A DNA stretch of 63,587 bases, from contig CABUMF010000009.1 in the NCBI GenBank assembly GCA_902492655.1, positions 1 through 63,587 of the forward strand, given 5' to 3'. A model generated the notes under the pieces. It was not told where the DNA came from, did no database searches, and saw only the letters and a list, made by a program, of their open reading frames with translations. Both the position numbers and the translations under genes were made by a program. This stretch comes from an uncultured Eubacteriales bacterium (GTDB taxonomy: Bacteria; Bacillota; Clostridia; HGM11514). Position 1 is the first letter of the stretch. The number at the start of each line of letters is the position of its first letter. Positions 9,111 through 17,768 of this stretch are shown in pieces.

Positions 9111-10481
9111 ATGAATCAGTCAATAAAGGAATTGATTTCGGAAAACGTGAATATGTGTTCAAATCCTTCCGAGCTTAAGATAACCGACATAAGAGTTGCA
9201 AATATCAACGGTGCTCCCAAGCATTGCCCGCTTATAAAGGTGTACACAAACCAAGGGCTGATAGGTTACGGCGAGGTTAGAGATGCCTCAAGTGCAACAT
9301 ATGCTCTTATGCTGAAATCAAGACTTGTCGGAGAAAATCCCTGCAATGTTGATAAGCTGTTCAGAAGAATAAAGCAGTTTGGCGGTCATTCCCGTCAGGG
9401 CGGCGGCGTAAGCGGAATTGAAATTGCTCTTTGGGATTTGGCAGGTAAAGCATGGGGCGTTCCCCTTTGGCAGATGCTTGGCGGAAAATTCCGAGACAAG
9501 GTCAGAATGTATTGCGATACGGATGTTGACGGAAAACACACCGGCACGGATATGGGAAATGCTCTCAAAAAACGCATGGAACAGGGATTTACATTCCTCA
9601 AAATGGATTTGGGAATTGAGCTTTTGCTTGATGAGCCGGGCTGTCTTAATGCGCCTGTCGGTTTTTTGGAAGATATAAAAAAATATTCCATGAAAGCAAT
9701 CAATCACCAAAAGGGCTCGATTGATATGGATATGATGCTTGGCAAAAATTACGAGGTTTTTACCATTCCGCATCATGCAACCGGAATACACCTCACGCAA
9801 AAAGGAATGGATTGCCTTGAAGATTATGTTAAGCAAGTAAGAGATGTTATAGGCTATGAAGTTCCTCTTGCCATTGACCATTTCGGGCATATCTGTATTG
9901 AAGACTGCATCATGTTTGGAAAACGCCTTGAAAAATATAACATTGCATGGATTGAAGACATTGCGCCGTGGCATTATACAAAGCATTATGAAAAAATTTC
10001 ACACGCGTGCAATGTGCCTATCTGTACGGGCGAGGACATTTATCTTGCCGAGAACTTCCGTCCGCTTATGGAATGCGGCGGAGTATCTGTTGTACATCCC
10101 GATATGCTGACGGTCGGCGGTGCGTTGGAGATGAAAAAGCTCGGCGATATGTGCGAAAAGTACGGAGTTGCAATGGCGATACACATGGCAGAAAGTCCTA
10201 TTGCCTGCATGGCGGCAATTCATGCCGCAGCGGCGATTCAGAATATACTTGCGGTTGAGTTCCACTCTGTTGATATTCCGTGGTGGAATGATTTGGCAAT
10301 CGGTATTGAAAATCCTCTTTTTAAAGACGGTTTTGTAAATGTTCCCAACAAGCACGGTCTTGGAATTGACGAGCTCAACGAAGAGCTTATTGCACAGCAT
10401 ATGCACGAAAAATATCCCGGAATCTGGGAACCTACCTCCGAGTGGGATAACGAATGGGCAAATGACAGGGAGTGGAGCTGA
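9111..10481 (+). CDS. Enolase-superfamily sugar-acid dehydratase (mandelate racemase/muconate lactonizing type)
   Basis: 456 residues from ATG 9111 behind GGGGTGA; an upstream GTG at 9057 lacks a ribosome-binding site. The N-terminal capping domain contains LIKVYTNQGLIGYGEV and the barrel begins near GGGVSGIEIALWDLAGKAWG. Metal ligands typical of the superfamily are visible: Asp in AIDHFGH, Glu in WIEDIAPW and Glu in TGEDIYL. AIDHFGH also supplies a His of the kind used as base in gluconate, galactonate and mannonate dehydratases. IHMAESP lies near the barrel end. Expected reaction: dehydration of an aldonic acid to a 2-keto-3-deoxy acid. A segment of about 55 residues appears inserted between the KMD strand and AIDHFGH. 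First gene of the operon; exact substrate unknown. Confidence 0.85.
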   Translation: MNQSIKELISENVNMCSNPSELKITDIRVANINGAPKHCPLIKVYTNQGLIGYGEVRDASSATYALMLKSRLVGENPCNVDKLFRRIKQFGGHSRQGGGVSGIEIALWDLAGKAWGVPLWQMLGGKFRDKVRMYCDTDVDGKHTGTDMGNALKKRMEQGFTFLKMDLGIELLLDEPGCLNAPVGFLEDIKKYSMKAINHQKGSIDMDMMLGKNYEVFTIPHHATGIHLTQKGMDCLEDYVKQVRDVIGYEVPLAIDHFGHICIEDCIMFGKRLEKYNIAWIEDIAPWHYTKHYEKISHACNVPICTGEDIYLAENFRPLMECGGVSVVHPDMLTVGGALEMKKLGDMCEKYGVAMAIHMAESPIACMAAIHAAAAIQNILAVEFHSVDIPWWNDLAIGIENPLFKDGFVNVPNKHGLGIDELNEELIAQHMHEKYPGIWEPTSEWDNEWANDREWS

Positions 10482-10484
10482 TAT

Positions 10485-11177
10485 ATGAAAATTACATGGA
10501 TAGGACAAAACGGATACATATTAAACGACGGTAAAAATGAAATCTGTATCGACCCGTATTTATCCGATGTTGTTAACCGTGTTGCAAACAGGCCGAGAAT
10601 GGTATCCGCGCCGTTTTTTCCCGAGGATATAAAAAGCGATGTTGTGATTTGCACGCACAATCATCTCGATCATGTCGATATTGACTCAATTCCGCGGATG
10701 AACAAGGAAAATATGCTCTTTTTGGCTCCGGATGATGCAAAAAGCACGTTGCTCAAATGCGGTGTTACAAATTATAAGCCATTTAACGAAGGAACAAAAA
10801 TCAGAATCGGAGAATTTGAACTCGAAGCGGTATTTGCCGACCATAGCGTTCCCGCAGTCGGCGTGATCGTCAGGCACGGGGGAATTACACTTTATTTTTC
10901 GGGAGATACGGAGTACAACAGAAAGCTTGAAAAATTAAAGGATTACGGCATTGATATTATGTTTGTTTGTATTAACGGCAAGCTCGGAAATATGAATGTT
11001 AAGGATGCGGTGAAGCTCACAAAAATACTTTGTCCGAAGATCGGCGTGCCGACACACTACGGTATGTTTGAAAGCAACACGGAAAACCCTCTGCTTTATA
11101 CAAACGAGCTTTCTTGCGGATTTATAATGGCATACAACACCGAATATGACATGGCAGAGGTGATGAGAAATGTTTGA
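10485..11177 (+). CDS. Metallo-beta-lactamase-fold hydrolase, UlaG/lactonase-like
   Basis: 230 residues starting 3 nt after the dehydratase stop. The fold signature THNHLDHVD (about residues 64-72) supplies the HxHxDH metal site; FSGDTEY gives a further Asp and PTHYGMF a late His. Size and layout resemble UlaG, the L-ascorbate-6-phosphate lactonase, and related cytosolic hydrolases. There is no signal peptide. Between a dehydrogenase and an aldonate dehydratase, opening of a sugar lactone is the natural role, but this is inferred from the neighbourhood. Its end overlaps the SDR gene by 8 nt, indicating translational coupling. Confidence 0.8.
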   Translation: MKITWIGQNGYILNDGKNEICIDPYLSDVVNRVANRPRMVSAPFFPEDIKSDVVICTHNHLDHVDIDSIPRMNKENMLFLAPDDAKSTLLKCGVTNYKPFNEGTKIRIGEFELEAVFADHSVPAVGVIVRHGGITLYFSGDTEYNRKLEKLKDYGIDIMFVCINGKLGNMNVKDAVKLTKILCPKIGVPTHYGMFESNTENPLLYTNELSCGFIMAYNTEYDMAEVMRNV

Positions 11178-11901
11178 TCTGTACGGCAAAACCGCACTTG
11201 TAACGGGCTCAACACAAGGTATCGGTTTTGAAATAGCAAAAATTCTTGCGGAGCACGGTGCCAAGGTTTATGTTTCCGGAGCAAAAAGCATTGAAAAATG
11301 CAAACGAGCCTGCGAGAAAATATCAGGCTCCGAACCGGTTTTGGCGAATCTTCTCAATCCGGATGACATCGACAGGCTTTACGAAATGACGGGAGATGTC
11401 GACATTCTTGTGCTGAATGCCTCTGTTCAGTATAAAAGAAAATGGGACGAATTTACAATCGAGGAGTACGATATTCAAATGGATTGCAATGTAAAAAGCT
11501 CCTATTTGCTTATTAAAAAATATGCCGGCGGAATGAAGAAAAACCATTGGGGCAGAATTGTTACGGTCGGGAGTGTTAATCAGTATAATCAGCATGCCGA
11601 GCTTTCTGTTTATGCAGTCACGAAAGCCGCACAGGCTAAAATGGCACAGAATTTTGCGCCAATGCTTGCCCCGTACGGCATAACGATAAACAATATTGCT
11701 CCGGGAGCGATTGAAACTCCGAGAAATGAGGAAGCTCTCAGCAACAGCGAATTCAAGAAAAAGGTTGAAAGCAAAATTCCGTGCGGATACATCGGTCAAC
11801 CGGAAGATATAAGCCCTGCGGTGCTTCTTTTGTGCTCTGACGAGGGCAGATATATAACCGGCGCTGAAATTAAAATAGACGGCGGAATGAGTCTGCTGTA
11901 A
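11170..11901 (+). CDS. Short-chain dehydrogenase/reductase
   Basis: 243 residues, the classical SDR length. The N-terminal Rossmann motif is TGSTQGIG (about 12-19), an NAS motif follows the central strand (LVLNASVQYK), and the catalytic set is Ser in VGSVNQ plus YAVTK (Tyr and Lys). The C-terminus has NNIAPGAIETP and the GAEIKIDGG ending typical of 3-oxoacyl reductase and sugar dehydrogenase SDRs. No Arg follows the second glycine-rich strand, so NAD rather than NADP is likely. In this operon it is the candidate for oxidising a free sugar to its lactone, or a later keto-sugar step. Confidence 0.87.
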   Translation: MFDLYGKTALVTGSTQGIGFEIAKILAEHGAKVYVSGAKSIEKCKRACEKISGSEPVLANLLNPDDIDRLYEMTGDVDILVLNASVQYKRKWDEFTIEEYDIQMDCNVKSSYLLIKKYAGGMKKNHWGRIVTVGSVNQYNQHAELSVYAVTKAAQAKMAQNFAPMLAPYGITINNIAPGAIETPRNEEALSNSEFKKKVESKIPCGYIGQPEDISPAVLLLCSDEGRYITGAEIKIDGGMSLL

Positions 11902-11917
11902 ACAGGAGGAAAAGATT

Positions 11918-12826
11918 ATGCATTTTAATGACAGAGATGAAATAATTGCTCTTACACCTTTGTGGAAGGGCGAAAGGCTTCCCGACGGAAGGCCCAAAGT
12001 TGATGAAAAGTACCTTAAAGCACTTAAAACACTTACACTTGAGGAAGTCTGGAAGCCAATTTTTGTAAAGGGCTACGAAAGTCAGTTTGAGGGCAGACTC
12101 CATACCCTTCATGACGACGGCAGAAAGCTTATCGGCCGTGCCGTAACGGCAATTTACTGCCCTTTCCGTCCCGATCTTGATGAGTTCACAAAAAACATAG
12201 GGCGTTCGGAGGGAAGAACGGGTACATATAACCAGTGGGTAATTGATAATCTTATGGAATACGATGTTCCCGTAATTGATATGTATGACAAAATATATAA
12301 GGGTACGTTCCTCGGCGGAAACCTTACAACCGCTCTTAAGAATAAAACCAAAAACGAAAACGGCGGTGCGGTAATCTGGGGCGGAATAAGAGATACGGAG
12401 CAGATGAAAAAGGTTGAAGACACGCAGGTTTATTACAGAGGAATTGATCCTACACCCATCCGTGATTTTATTATGACCGGATATAATACCGCAACAAGAA
12501 TAGGTAATGCCGTTGTATTGCCGGGTGATGTTGTTTTCGGTGCGGGCGGAGGAGTTCTTTTTATCCCGTCGCACCTTGTCCAAGAGGTTGTCGGAGGAGC
12601 CGCAAAGACGCAGGTGAAGGATATGTTTGGCTTTGAAATGATAAGCCTTAATAAATTCACAACGGCACAGATTGATAAAAATACCTGGACAAAAGAAATG
12701 CTTGATTTACTTATGGAATTTATAGAAACCGACGACAGAGCCGCCGAATACAGAGGGCTTGACTGGTCTGAGGAGTACGACCTTGCAATAAACGGCGACC
12801 CGAACGACACGCAGTCGGCACTTTAA
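11918..12826 (+). CDS. RraA-family protein, probable class II aldolase or decarboxylase
   Basis: 302 residues, starting 16 nt after the SDR gene with AGGAGGAAA in front. The RraA fold is marked by GGAVIWGGIRD, which holds the conserved Arg and Asp used for metal and oxyanion binding in 4-hydroxy-4-methyl-2-oxoglutarate aldolases, and by LPGDVVFGAGGGVLFIPSH near the end. Escherichia coli RraA is about 160 residues, so this version has about 100 extra residues at the N-terminus and a C-terminal extension, as in the larger sugar-acid-operon relatives. True RNase E inhibition is unlikely in Clostridia. Pathway role inferred: cleavage of a 2-keto-3-deoxy acid into pyruvate and an aldehyde. Confidence 0.8.
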   Translation: MHFNDRDEIIALTPLWKGERLPDGRPKVDEKYLKALKTLTLEEVWKPIFVKGYESQFEGRLHTLHDDGRKLIGRAVTAIYCPFRPDLDEFTKNIGRSEGRTGTYNQWVIDNLMEYDVPVIDMYDKIYKGTFLGGNLTTALKNKTKNENGGAVIWGGIRDTEQMKKVEDTQVYYRGIDPTPIRDFIMTGYNTATRIGNAVVLPGDVVFGAGGGVLFIPSHLVQEVVGGAAKTQVKDMFGFEMISLNKFTTAQIDKNTWTKEMLDLLMEFIETDDRAAEYRGLDWSEEYDLAINGDPNDTQSAL

Positions 12827-12846
12827 TAAAATGAGGAAAATGAATT

Positions 12847-14970
12847 ATGAAAAAACATGAAGCACTGAAACTTATTAAAAACAATCCTGTTTTTTGGTCA
12901 AGACTCGGTTTTTGTTACGATCCGCCTATCAAAAACGAGCATGGCAAACCGTTGGTTTTTACAGAAGATTTAAGCAGGTACGGCAATCTTCACAGGGCGT
13001 TTGGCAGCATCGGGGTGAAAATTCATACGTGTATAGTGCACTCCGGATGGGTTGGCGTGAACGAATATGATTATTCACTGACGGACAGGGTTATTGAAGA
13101 AATTTTCCGCGGTAATCCCGACGCATATTTTATTCCGAGAATTAAGCTCAATGTGCCGGTTGACTGGTGTAAAGAAAATCCTGAAGATGTTTTTGTATAT
13201 TACGGAGGCCCGGAAACCGCTCGGGGCGTTTTGGAACTTGTAGGAACACTTAAACAGGATTTTTTGGGATATGAAGCACCGAATGGGTATTATATGGCAG
13301 GTGATTATGTTGATACAAGACCTAACACGGGAGGACTTATTGCGCTGCAGAGCTTTACATCGAAAAAATGGCTTAACGATGCGACGGTTGCCCTTGAAAA
13401 AGTGGTTGACAGACTTGAAAACAGTAAATATGCAGACCGTATTATAGGTTATCATATTGCTTACGGAGCGTGCGGCGAATGTGTGCTTTGGGGAAGAGCT
13501 TCAAACCGCTACGGCGATTACGGTATAGGCAACAAAAAAGAGTTTTTCGATTGGGGAATAAAAAAGTACGGCAATCGTGAAAAGCTCGCCGAAGCTTGGG
13601 GACAGGCGGATATTGAAAGAAATAATGTAAAATTGCCGTCTCCAAAGGAACGATACGATCAGCTTGACTCCGTTGAGAAATTCTTCAGAGCCGGGAAAAC
13701 TCAAACGATTTCCACGGATTTCGACTGTTTTATCTCAGAGGCAAACGCAAATGCCATTGAACATTTCGGAAAAACAGTGAAAGAAAGAACTGCCGATAAG
13801 CTTGTGGGCGCCTTTTACGGTTATTTCATACACGTCGATAATTCGGCATATACAGGACATCTTGCGATTGACAGGCTTCTTGATTCTCCGTATATTGATT
13901 TCTTTGCCGCTCCGAAATCATATTACAGAAAAGAAGTCGGAGATCCGGGCGGAGTGCTTTCTGCCACACAGTCAATAAATCGAAAAAAGATTTGGCTCGA
14001 TGAGCTTGACAACAGAACGCATCTTTCGCGTGGCGCAGACCACGAAAAGACCTCGGTGGATATTAACACAACAAGAACGGTTTTCTGGCGCGAGCTGTCA
14101 AAAAATCTTGCGGACGATTCCGGTTTCTGGTGGATGGACCTGGGCGGCGGTTGGTTCGACAGCAAGGAGATAATGGACGAGTTTTCGTTTCTTGTCAAAG
14201 CAAATAATCTTATCAGATCAAAACAGAAAACAAGTAAAAGCGATGTTTTGATGATTGTAGACGATGAATCAATTTATCACATGAATATAAGCAGAGAATT
14301 AAGACGCGGATTTATGGAGGATTTTCTCTGCGAACTGCATATGACAGGCTGCCTGACGGATGTTTATCGCCTAAGCGACCTTAATGAACTGGATTTAAGT
14401 CAATACAAACTGATAATATTTGCATACACATTCAAAATCGACAAAAAAACAAGGGAATTTGTAAAAAATATCCCTTCTGATAAAATGTTGATGTTCAACT
14501 ATGCATCGGGTATCATTTCCGAAACGGGTGTAAGCCTTGATAATGTAGAGGACTTTGCAGGGGCAAAAGTTGAGCCGATTAACGAAAATTATTCTTTCCC
14601 GTCAATAACAATTTCAAAAACCGCAGAAACGAAGCCGATAGTATGTGACGGCGAAAATGTGCGTACGGGCTTGATAAAACGCGCAAACGGAGGCATAAAC
14701 ATCATAAATACCAAGCCGTTTATATCTCGTCTTGAACTGAGAAAAATAACGGATATGGCAGGCTGTTACGCATATGCTCCGGCCGGAAACACCGTCTACG
14801 GCGACAATCGTTTTATCGGAATATTCCCGTCCGAGACAGGAGATATTGAAATCAATCTCAGAGATACGGGAAACTATGTAAACTTAATTACCGGCGAGAA
14901 GTATAAAAACACCGATAAAATTTTAGTAAAGGCAAGCACAACAACCCCGTTGTTTATTGTAAAAGAATAA
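12847..14970 (+). CDS. GH42-like intracellular glycosidase
   Basis: 707 residues, last gene of the operon, 20 nt after the RraA gene. The N-terminal two thirds read as a clan GH-A (beta/alpha)8 barrel: YHIAYGACGECVLWG (about 202-216) places a Glu at the expected acid position, and KKIWLDELDNRTH (about 380) may hold the nucleophile strand. From about residue 460 a flavodoxin-like trimerisation domain (SDVLMIVDDESIYHMN, YKLIIFAYTFKID) resembles the GH42 beta-galactosidase plan, followed by a small beta-sandwich end. There is no signal peptide. It may release the sugar that the other four enzymes oxidise. Similarity to GH42 is distant, so a newer family is possible. Confidence 0.65.
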   Translation: MKKHEALKLIKNNPVFWSRLGFCYDPPIKNEHGKPLVFTEDLSRYGNLHRAFGSIGVKIHTCIVHSGWVGVNEYDYSLTDRVIEEIFRGNPDAYFIPRIKLNVPVDWCKENPEDVFVYYGGPETARGVLELVGTLKQDFLGYEAPNGYYMAGDYVDTRPNTGGLIALQSFTSKKWLNDATVALEKVVDRLENSKYADRIIGYHIAYGACGECVLWGRASNRYGDYGIGNKKEFFDWGIKKYGNREKLAEAWGQADIERNNVKLPSPKERYDQLDSVEKFFRAGKTQTISTDFDCFISEANANAIEHFGKTVKERTADKLVGAFYGYFIHVDNSAYTGHLAIDRLLDSPYIDFFAAPKSYYRKEVGDPGGVLSATQSINRKKIWLDELDNRTHLSRGADHEKTSVDINTTRTVFWRELSKNLADDSGFWWMDLGGGWFDSKEIMDEFSFLVKANNLIRSKQKTSKSDVLMIVDDESIYHMNISRELRRGFMEDFLCELHMTGCLTDVYRLSDLNELDLSQYKLIIFAYTFKIDKKTREFVKNIPSDKMLMFNYASGIISETGVSLDNVEDFAGAKVEPINENYSFPSITISKTAETKPIVCDGENVRTGLIKRANGGINIINTKPFISRLELRKITDMAGCYAYAPAGNTVYGDNRFIGIFPSETGDIEINLRDTGNYVNLITGEKYKNTDKILVKASTTTPLFIVKE

Positions 14971-15099
14971 GCTTTCATCATAATTATACAATATATTATG
15001 TGCTAAAAATGGTACATTGTTATCAGCAAAGCCGAGTATAACATATATAAAAACAATTTGCATATAAAAAAATCAATTTCTGTACCTGAAGGCAGATAA

Positions 15100-15140
15100 A
15101 AAAACTCGCTCATGCCTGAAAATGCCATGGGCGAGTTTTT
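15100..15140. terminator. Bidirectional terminator between sugar operon and liv operon
   Basis: Inverted repeat AAAAACTCGCTCATG / CATGGGCGAGTTTTT with one mismatch and an 11-nt loop. T runs lie on both sides, so it can end leftward livF transcription (16 nt past its stop) and rightward readthrough from the sugar operon. Confidence 0.85.
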
Positions 15141-15156
15141 GTATTACGGTTTTTCA

Positions 15157-15855
15157 TCAGCCGCCGAGATATGCTTTTTTAATTTCGTCGCTTTGTGCAA
15201 GCTCTTTTCCGGTTCCGGAAAGCTTAATTTTTCCGGATTCCAAAACATATGCACGGTCTGCAATATTAAGTGCCATTTCGGCGTTTTGTTCAACGAGCAG
15301 AATTGTTGCGCCTGCTTCGTGAAGCTCTCTTATAATATCAAAAATCTGCTGAACCAGTATAGGAGCAAGTCCCATTGAAGGCTCGTCAAGCATCAGAATT
15401 TTCGGGCGGCTCATAAGAGCTCTGCCCATTGCAAGCATCTGCTGTTCACCGCCGGAGAGCGTGCCGGCAATCTGGTTCTTTCTGTGTTTAAGTCTTGGGA
15501 AGCGTTCAAACACCTCCGCAATACCTTCCTTAACATTTGAAGGATTTGTGAAGGCTCCCATTTCAAGGTTTTCAAGTACCGTCATCTGCAAGAAAACCCT
15601 TCTGCCTTCCGGGACATGTGCAAGACCTCTTGAAACAAGCTTGCAGGCATCCGTTTTTGAAATATCCTCATCAAAAAGGGTGATTGAACCTGTTTTTGAA
15701 CGGAGAAGCCCCGAAATGGTTCTTAAAGTAGTTGATTTTCCTGCGCCGTTTGCGCCGATAAGAGCTACGATTTCCCCTTCGTTTACTTCGATGGAAACAT
15801 CTTTCAGAGCATGGATTTGCCCATAATATACATTAATATTATCAACCTTTAACAT
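15157..15855 (-). CDS. livF: Branched-chain amino-acid ABC transporter, ATPase LivF
   Basis: 232 residues. Walker A is GANGAGKST (about 34-42), the signature motif is LSGGEQQML, and Walker B is ILMLDEP, followed by the LivF-typical LAPILVQQIF. It forms the cytoplasmic ATPase heterodimer with LivG that powers uptake through LivH and LivM. The start codon lies 3 nt beyond the livG stop with GGAGG inside the end of livG, so the two are translated together. Last gene of the leftward liv operon. Confidence 0.96.
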   Translation of the reverse strand: MLKVDNINVYYGQIHALKDVSIEVNEGEIVALIGANGAGKSTTLRTISGLLRSKTGSITLFDEDISKTDACKLVSRGLAHVPEGRRVFLQMTVLENLEMGAFTNPSNVKEGIAEVFERFPRLKHRKNQIAGTLSGGEQQMLAMGRALMSRPKILMLDEPSMGLAPILVQQIFDIIRELHEAGATILLVEQNAEMALNIADRAYVLESGKIKLSGTGKELAQSDEIKKAYLGG

Positions 15856-15858
15856 AAG

Positions 15859-16689
15859 CTACGCCTCCGTTTTCTTGCCGAGGTATGCTTCTATAACCTT
15901 AGGATTATTCTTAATTTCCTCCGGCGAGCCCTTAGCGATAATCTTACCGTGGTCAAGAACGCAAATTCCTTCGCACACATTCATAACGAGGCTCATATCA
16001 TGCTCGATAAGCATAACCGCAATGTGAAATTCATCCCTTATACGGCGTATGTTTTGCATAAGCTCGGATGTTTCCGACGGATTCATGCCGGCGGCAGGTT
16101 CGTCAAGCAATATGATTGACGGGTTGGTTGCGAGAGCTCGTGCAATTTCAAGCCTTCTCTGTTCTCCGTAGGGGAGGGAGCCGGCTTTTTGCTTCGCAAA
16201 GTCCGCCATATCGAAAAAGTCAAGATACTCAAGTGCCTTTGCGTCTGAAGCCTTTTCCGATTTTCTGTAGCCAAACATATGCGTGAAGGACGAAAACAAT
16301 GACTGCTCAAGCGAATTGTGAAGTCCTACCTTAACATTGTCAATAACCGTCATATCAGAAAAGAGTCTGATGTTCTGGAATGTTCTTGCGATACCCATAC
16401 GGCTGACCTGAGCGGTTGTTTTTCTTGCGGTCGAATGTCCGTCAAGCATAATGTCGCCGCGTGTGGGGCTGTAAACATTCGTCAGCAGGTTAAAAACCGT
16501 TGTCTTTCCTGCGCCGTTGGGACCGATAAGTCCTGCGATTTCCGTTCTTCCCACCGTGAGGGTAAAATCGTCAACCGCGGTAAGTCCGCCGAAATCTATT
16601 CCGAGATGATGCGTTTCCAAAATCGGAGGCTTGTCTACATCGCGTTCCGGGACAATGGAATGGCTCGGAACCGGTACCATCTTTGACAT
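15859..16689 (-). CDS. livG: Branched-chain amino-acid ABC transporter, ATPase LivG
   Basis: 276 residues. Walker A GPNGAGKTT, signature LPYGEQRRLEIARAL, Walker B ILLDEPAAGMNPSE, and the LivG-type end KGSPEEIKNNPKVIEAYLGKK. The N-terminal 25 residues are a somewhat extended, proline-rich lead not needed by the fold. ATG 16689 is preceded by GGGAGG. It starts just past the livM stop, in the tight order livJ-H-M-G-F. Confidence 0.96.
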   Translation of the reverse strand: MSKMVPVPSHSIVPERDVDKPPILETHHLGIDFGGLTAVDDFTLTVGRTEIAGLIGPNGAGKTTVFNLLTNVYSPTRGDIMLDGHSTARKTTAQVSRMGIARTFQNIRLFSDMTVIDNVKVGLHNSLEQSLFSSFTHMFGYRKSEKASDAKALEYLDFFDMADFAKQKAGSLPYGEQRRLEIARALATNPSIILLDEPAAGMNPSETSELMQNIRRIRDEFHIAVMLIEHDMSLVMNVCEGICVLDHGKIIAKGSPEEIKNNPKVIEAYLGKKTEA

Positions 16690-16690
16690 A

Positions 16691-17758
16691 CTAATTTACC
16701 TCCCGTCCTGAATTCTTTTTGTTTTTAAGCTTAAATGCAATCACTTCTCGCATTTGCTTTGCTTTTTCACTGTTTGTGAGAAGCATCACTATGATAAGAA
16801 CTATTGCGTATATAAGCATTCTGTAATCCGCAAGACCTCTCAAAAGCTCAGGCAGCATATAAAGAGCTGCGGTTGCTATTATCGTTCCCGGAATATTGCT
16901 CATACCGCCGAGCACGACGAACACGAGTATAAGAATTGATGTGTTGAAATCGAATTTCTTAGCGGCGATTGTGGAGAAGTTCATGGCATACATAGCCCCT
17001 GCCATTCCTGCAAGGAAAGCCGATGTGATAAACGCCGTAAGCTTATATCTTGTAATACCTATGCCGACAGATTCTGCGGCAATGCGGTTATCGCGGATTG
17101 CGGTTATTGCTCTTCCTACCTTGCTGTTTATAAGGTTAAGCACAATAAACAGCGTGAAGATAATAAGAATTATGCCGGATGTAAATGTTGCAATCTTTGT
17201 AATTCCGACCGCACCCTGCGGACCGTTCAGTATAACTCTGCCGTTTTCAAGACCGAGCCGGTCAATGCCCGTCATATTAACATGAAGACCTGACTTGTCA
17301 ACGCCGACATATATACAGTTGATTATATTTTTTATAATTTCACCGAATGCAAGCGTTACAATAGCAAGATAGTCGCCTCTGAGTCTCAATACCGGTATTC
17401 CGATTAAAAGGCCTGCAATTCCTGCAAATATTCCGCCGACAATAACTGCAATCAACAGCTGAATTGCGGGCGAGGTCACTGTATCCTTAATGCAAGCCAC
17501 CGCAATTACTCCCGTAAAAGCACCCACGCTCATAAAACCCGCATGGCCGAGACTGAGCTCGCCTAAGAAGCCGACTGTGAGTGTAAGAGAGATTGCCATA
17601 ACAATGTATGTGCAAATCGGAACAAGCTGACCGCTTATGGAATTGCTTATGTATCCCAATTCCTGAAGCGGGAAAAGAATAGCAAAGGCAATAATAATAA
17701 GCCCGTAGGATTTGATGTTTGTCAAGGTGGATTTATTCAAATTTTTAAGTTTATTCAT
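16691..17758 (-). CDS. livM: Branched-chain amino-acid ABC transporter, permease LivM
   Basis: 355 residues with about ten hydrophobic segments after a short basic N-terminus. LGELSLGHAGFMSVGAF (about 65-82) and RLRGDYLAIVTLAFGEI (about 129-145) are the conserved LivM features, the latter coupling to the ATPases. It pairs with LivH as the membrane channel. Its ribosome-binding site lies in the last bases of livH. The C-terminal tail is rich in lysine. Confidence 0.95.
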   Translation of the reverse strand: MNKLKNLNKSTLTNIKSYGLIIIAFAILFPLQELGYISNSISGQLVPICTYIVMAISLTLTVGFLGELSLGHAGFMSVGAFTGVIAVACIKDTVTSPAIQLLIAVIVGGIFAGIAGLLIGIPVLRLRGDYLAIVTLAFGEIIKNIINCIYVGVDKSGLHVNMTGIDRLGLENGRVILNGPQGAVGITKIATFTSGIILIIFTLFIVLNLINSKVGRAITAIRDNRIAAESVGIGITRYKLTAFITSAFLAGMAGAMYAMNFSTIAAKKFDFNTSILILVFVVLGGMSNIPGTIIATAALYMLPELLRGLADYRMLIYAIVLIIVMLLTNSEKAKQMREVIAFKLKNKKNSGREVN

Positions 17759-17768
17759 GATTCACACC

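Noticed and set aside
12154..12423. Antisense frames across the sugar operon and the liv genes
   Set aside because: They mirror strong codon bias of the genes on the opposite strand and show no motifs or translation signals.
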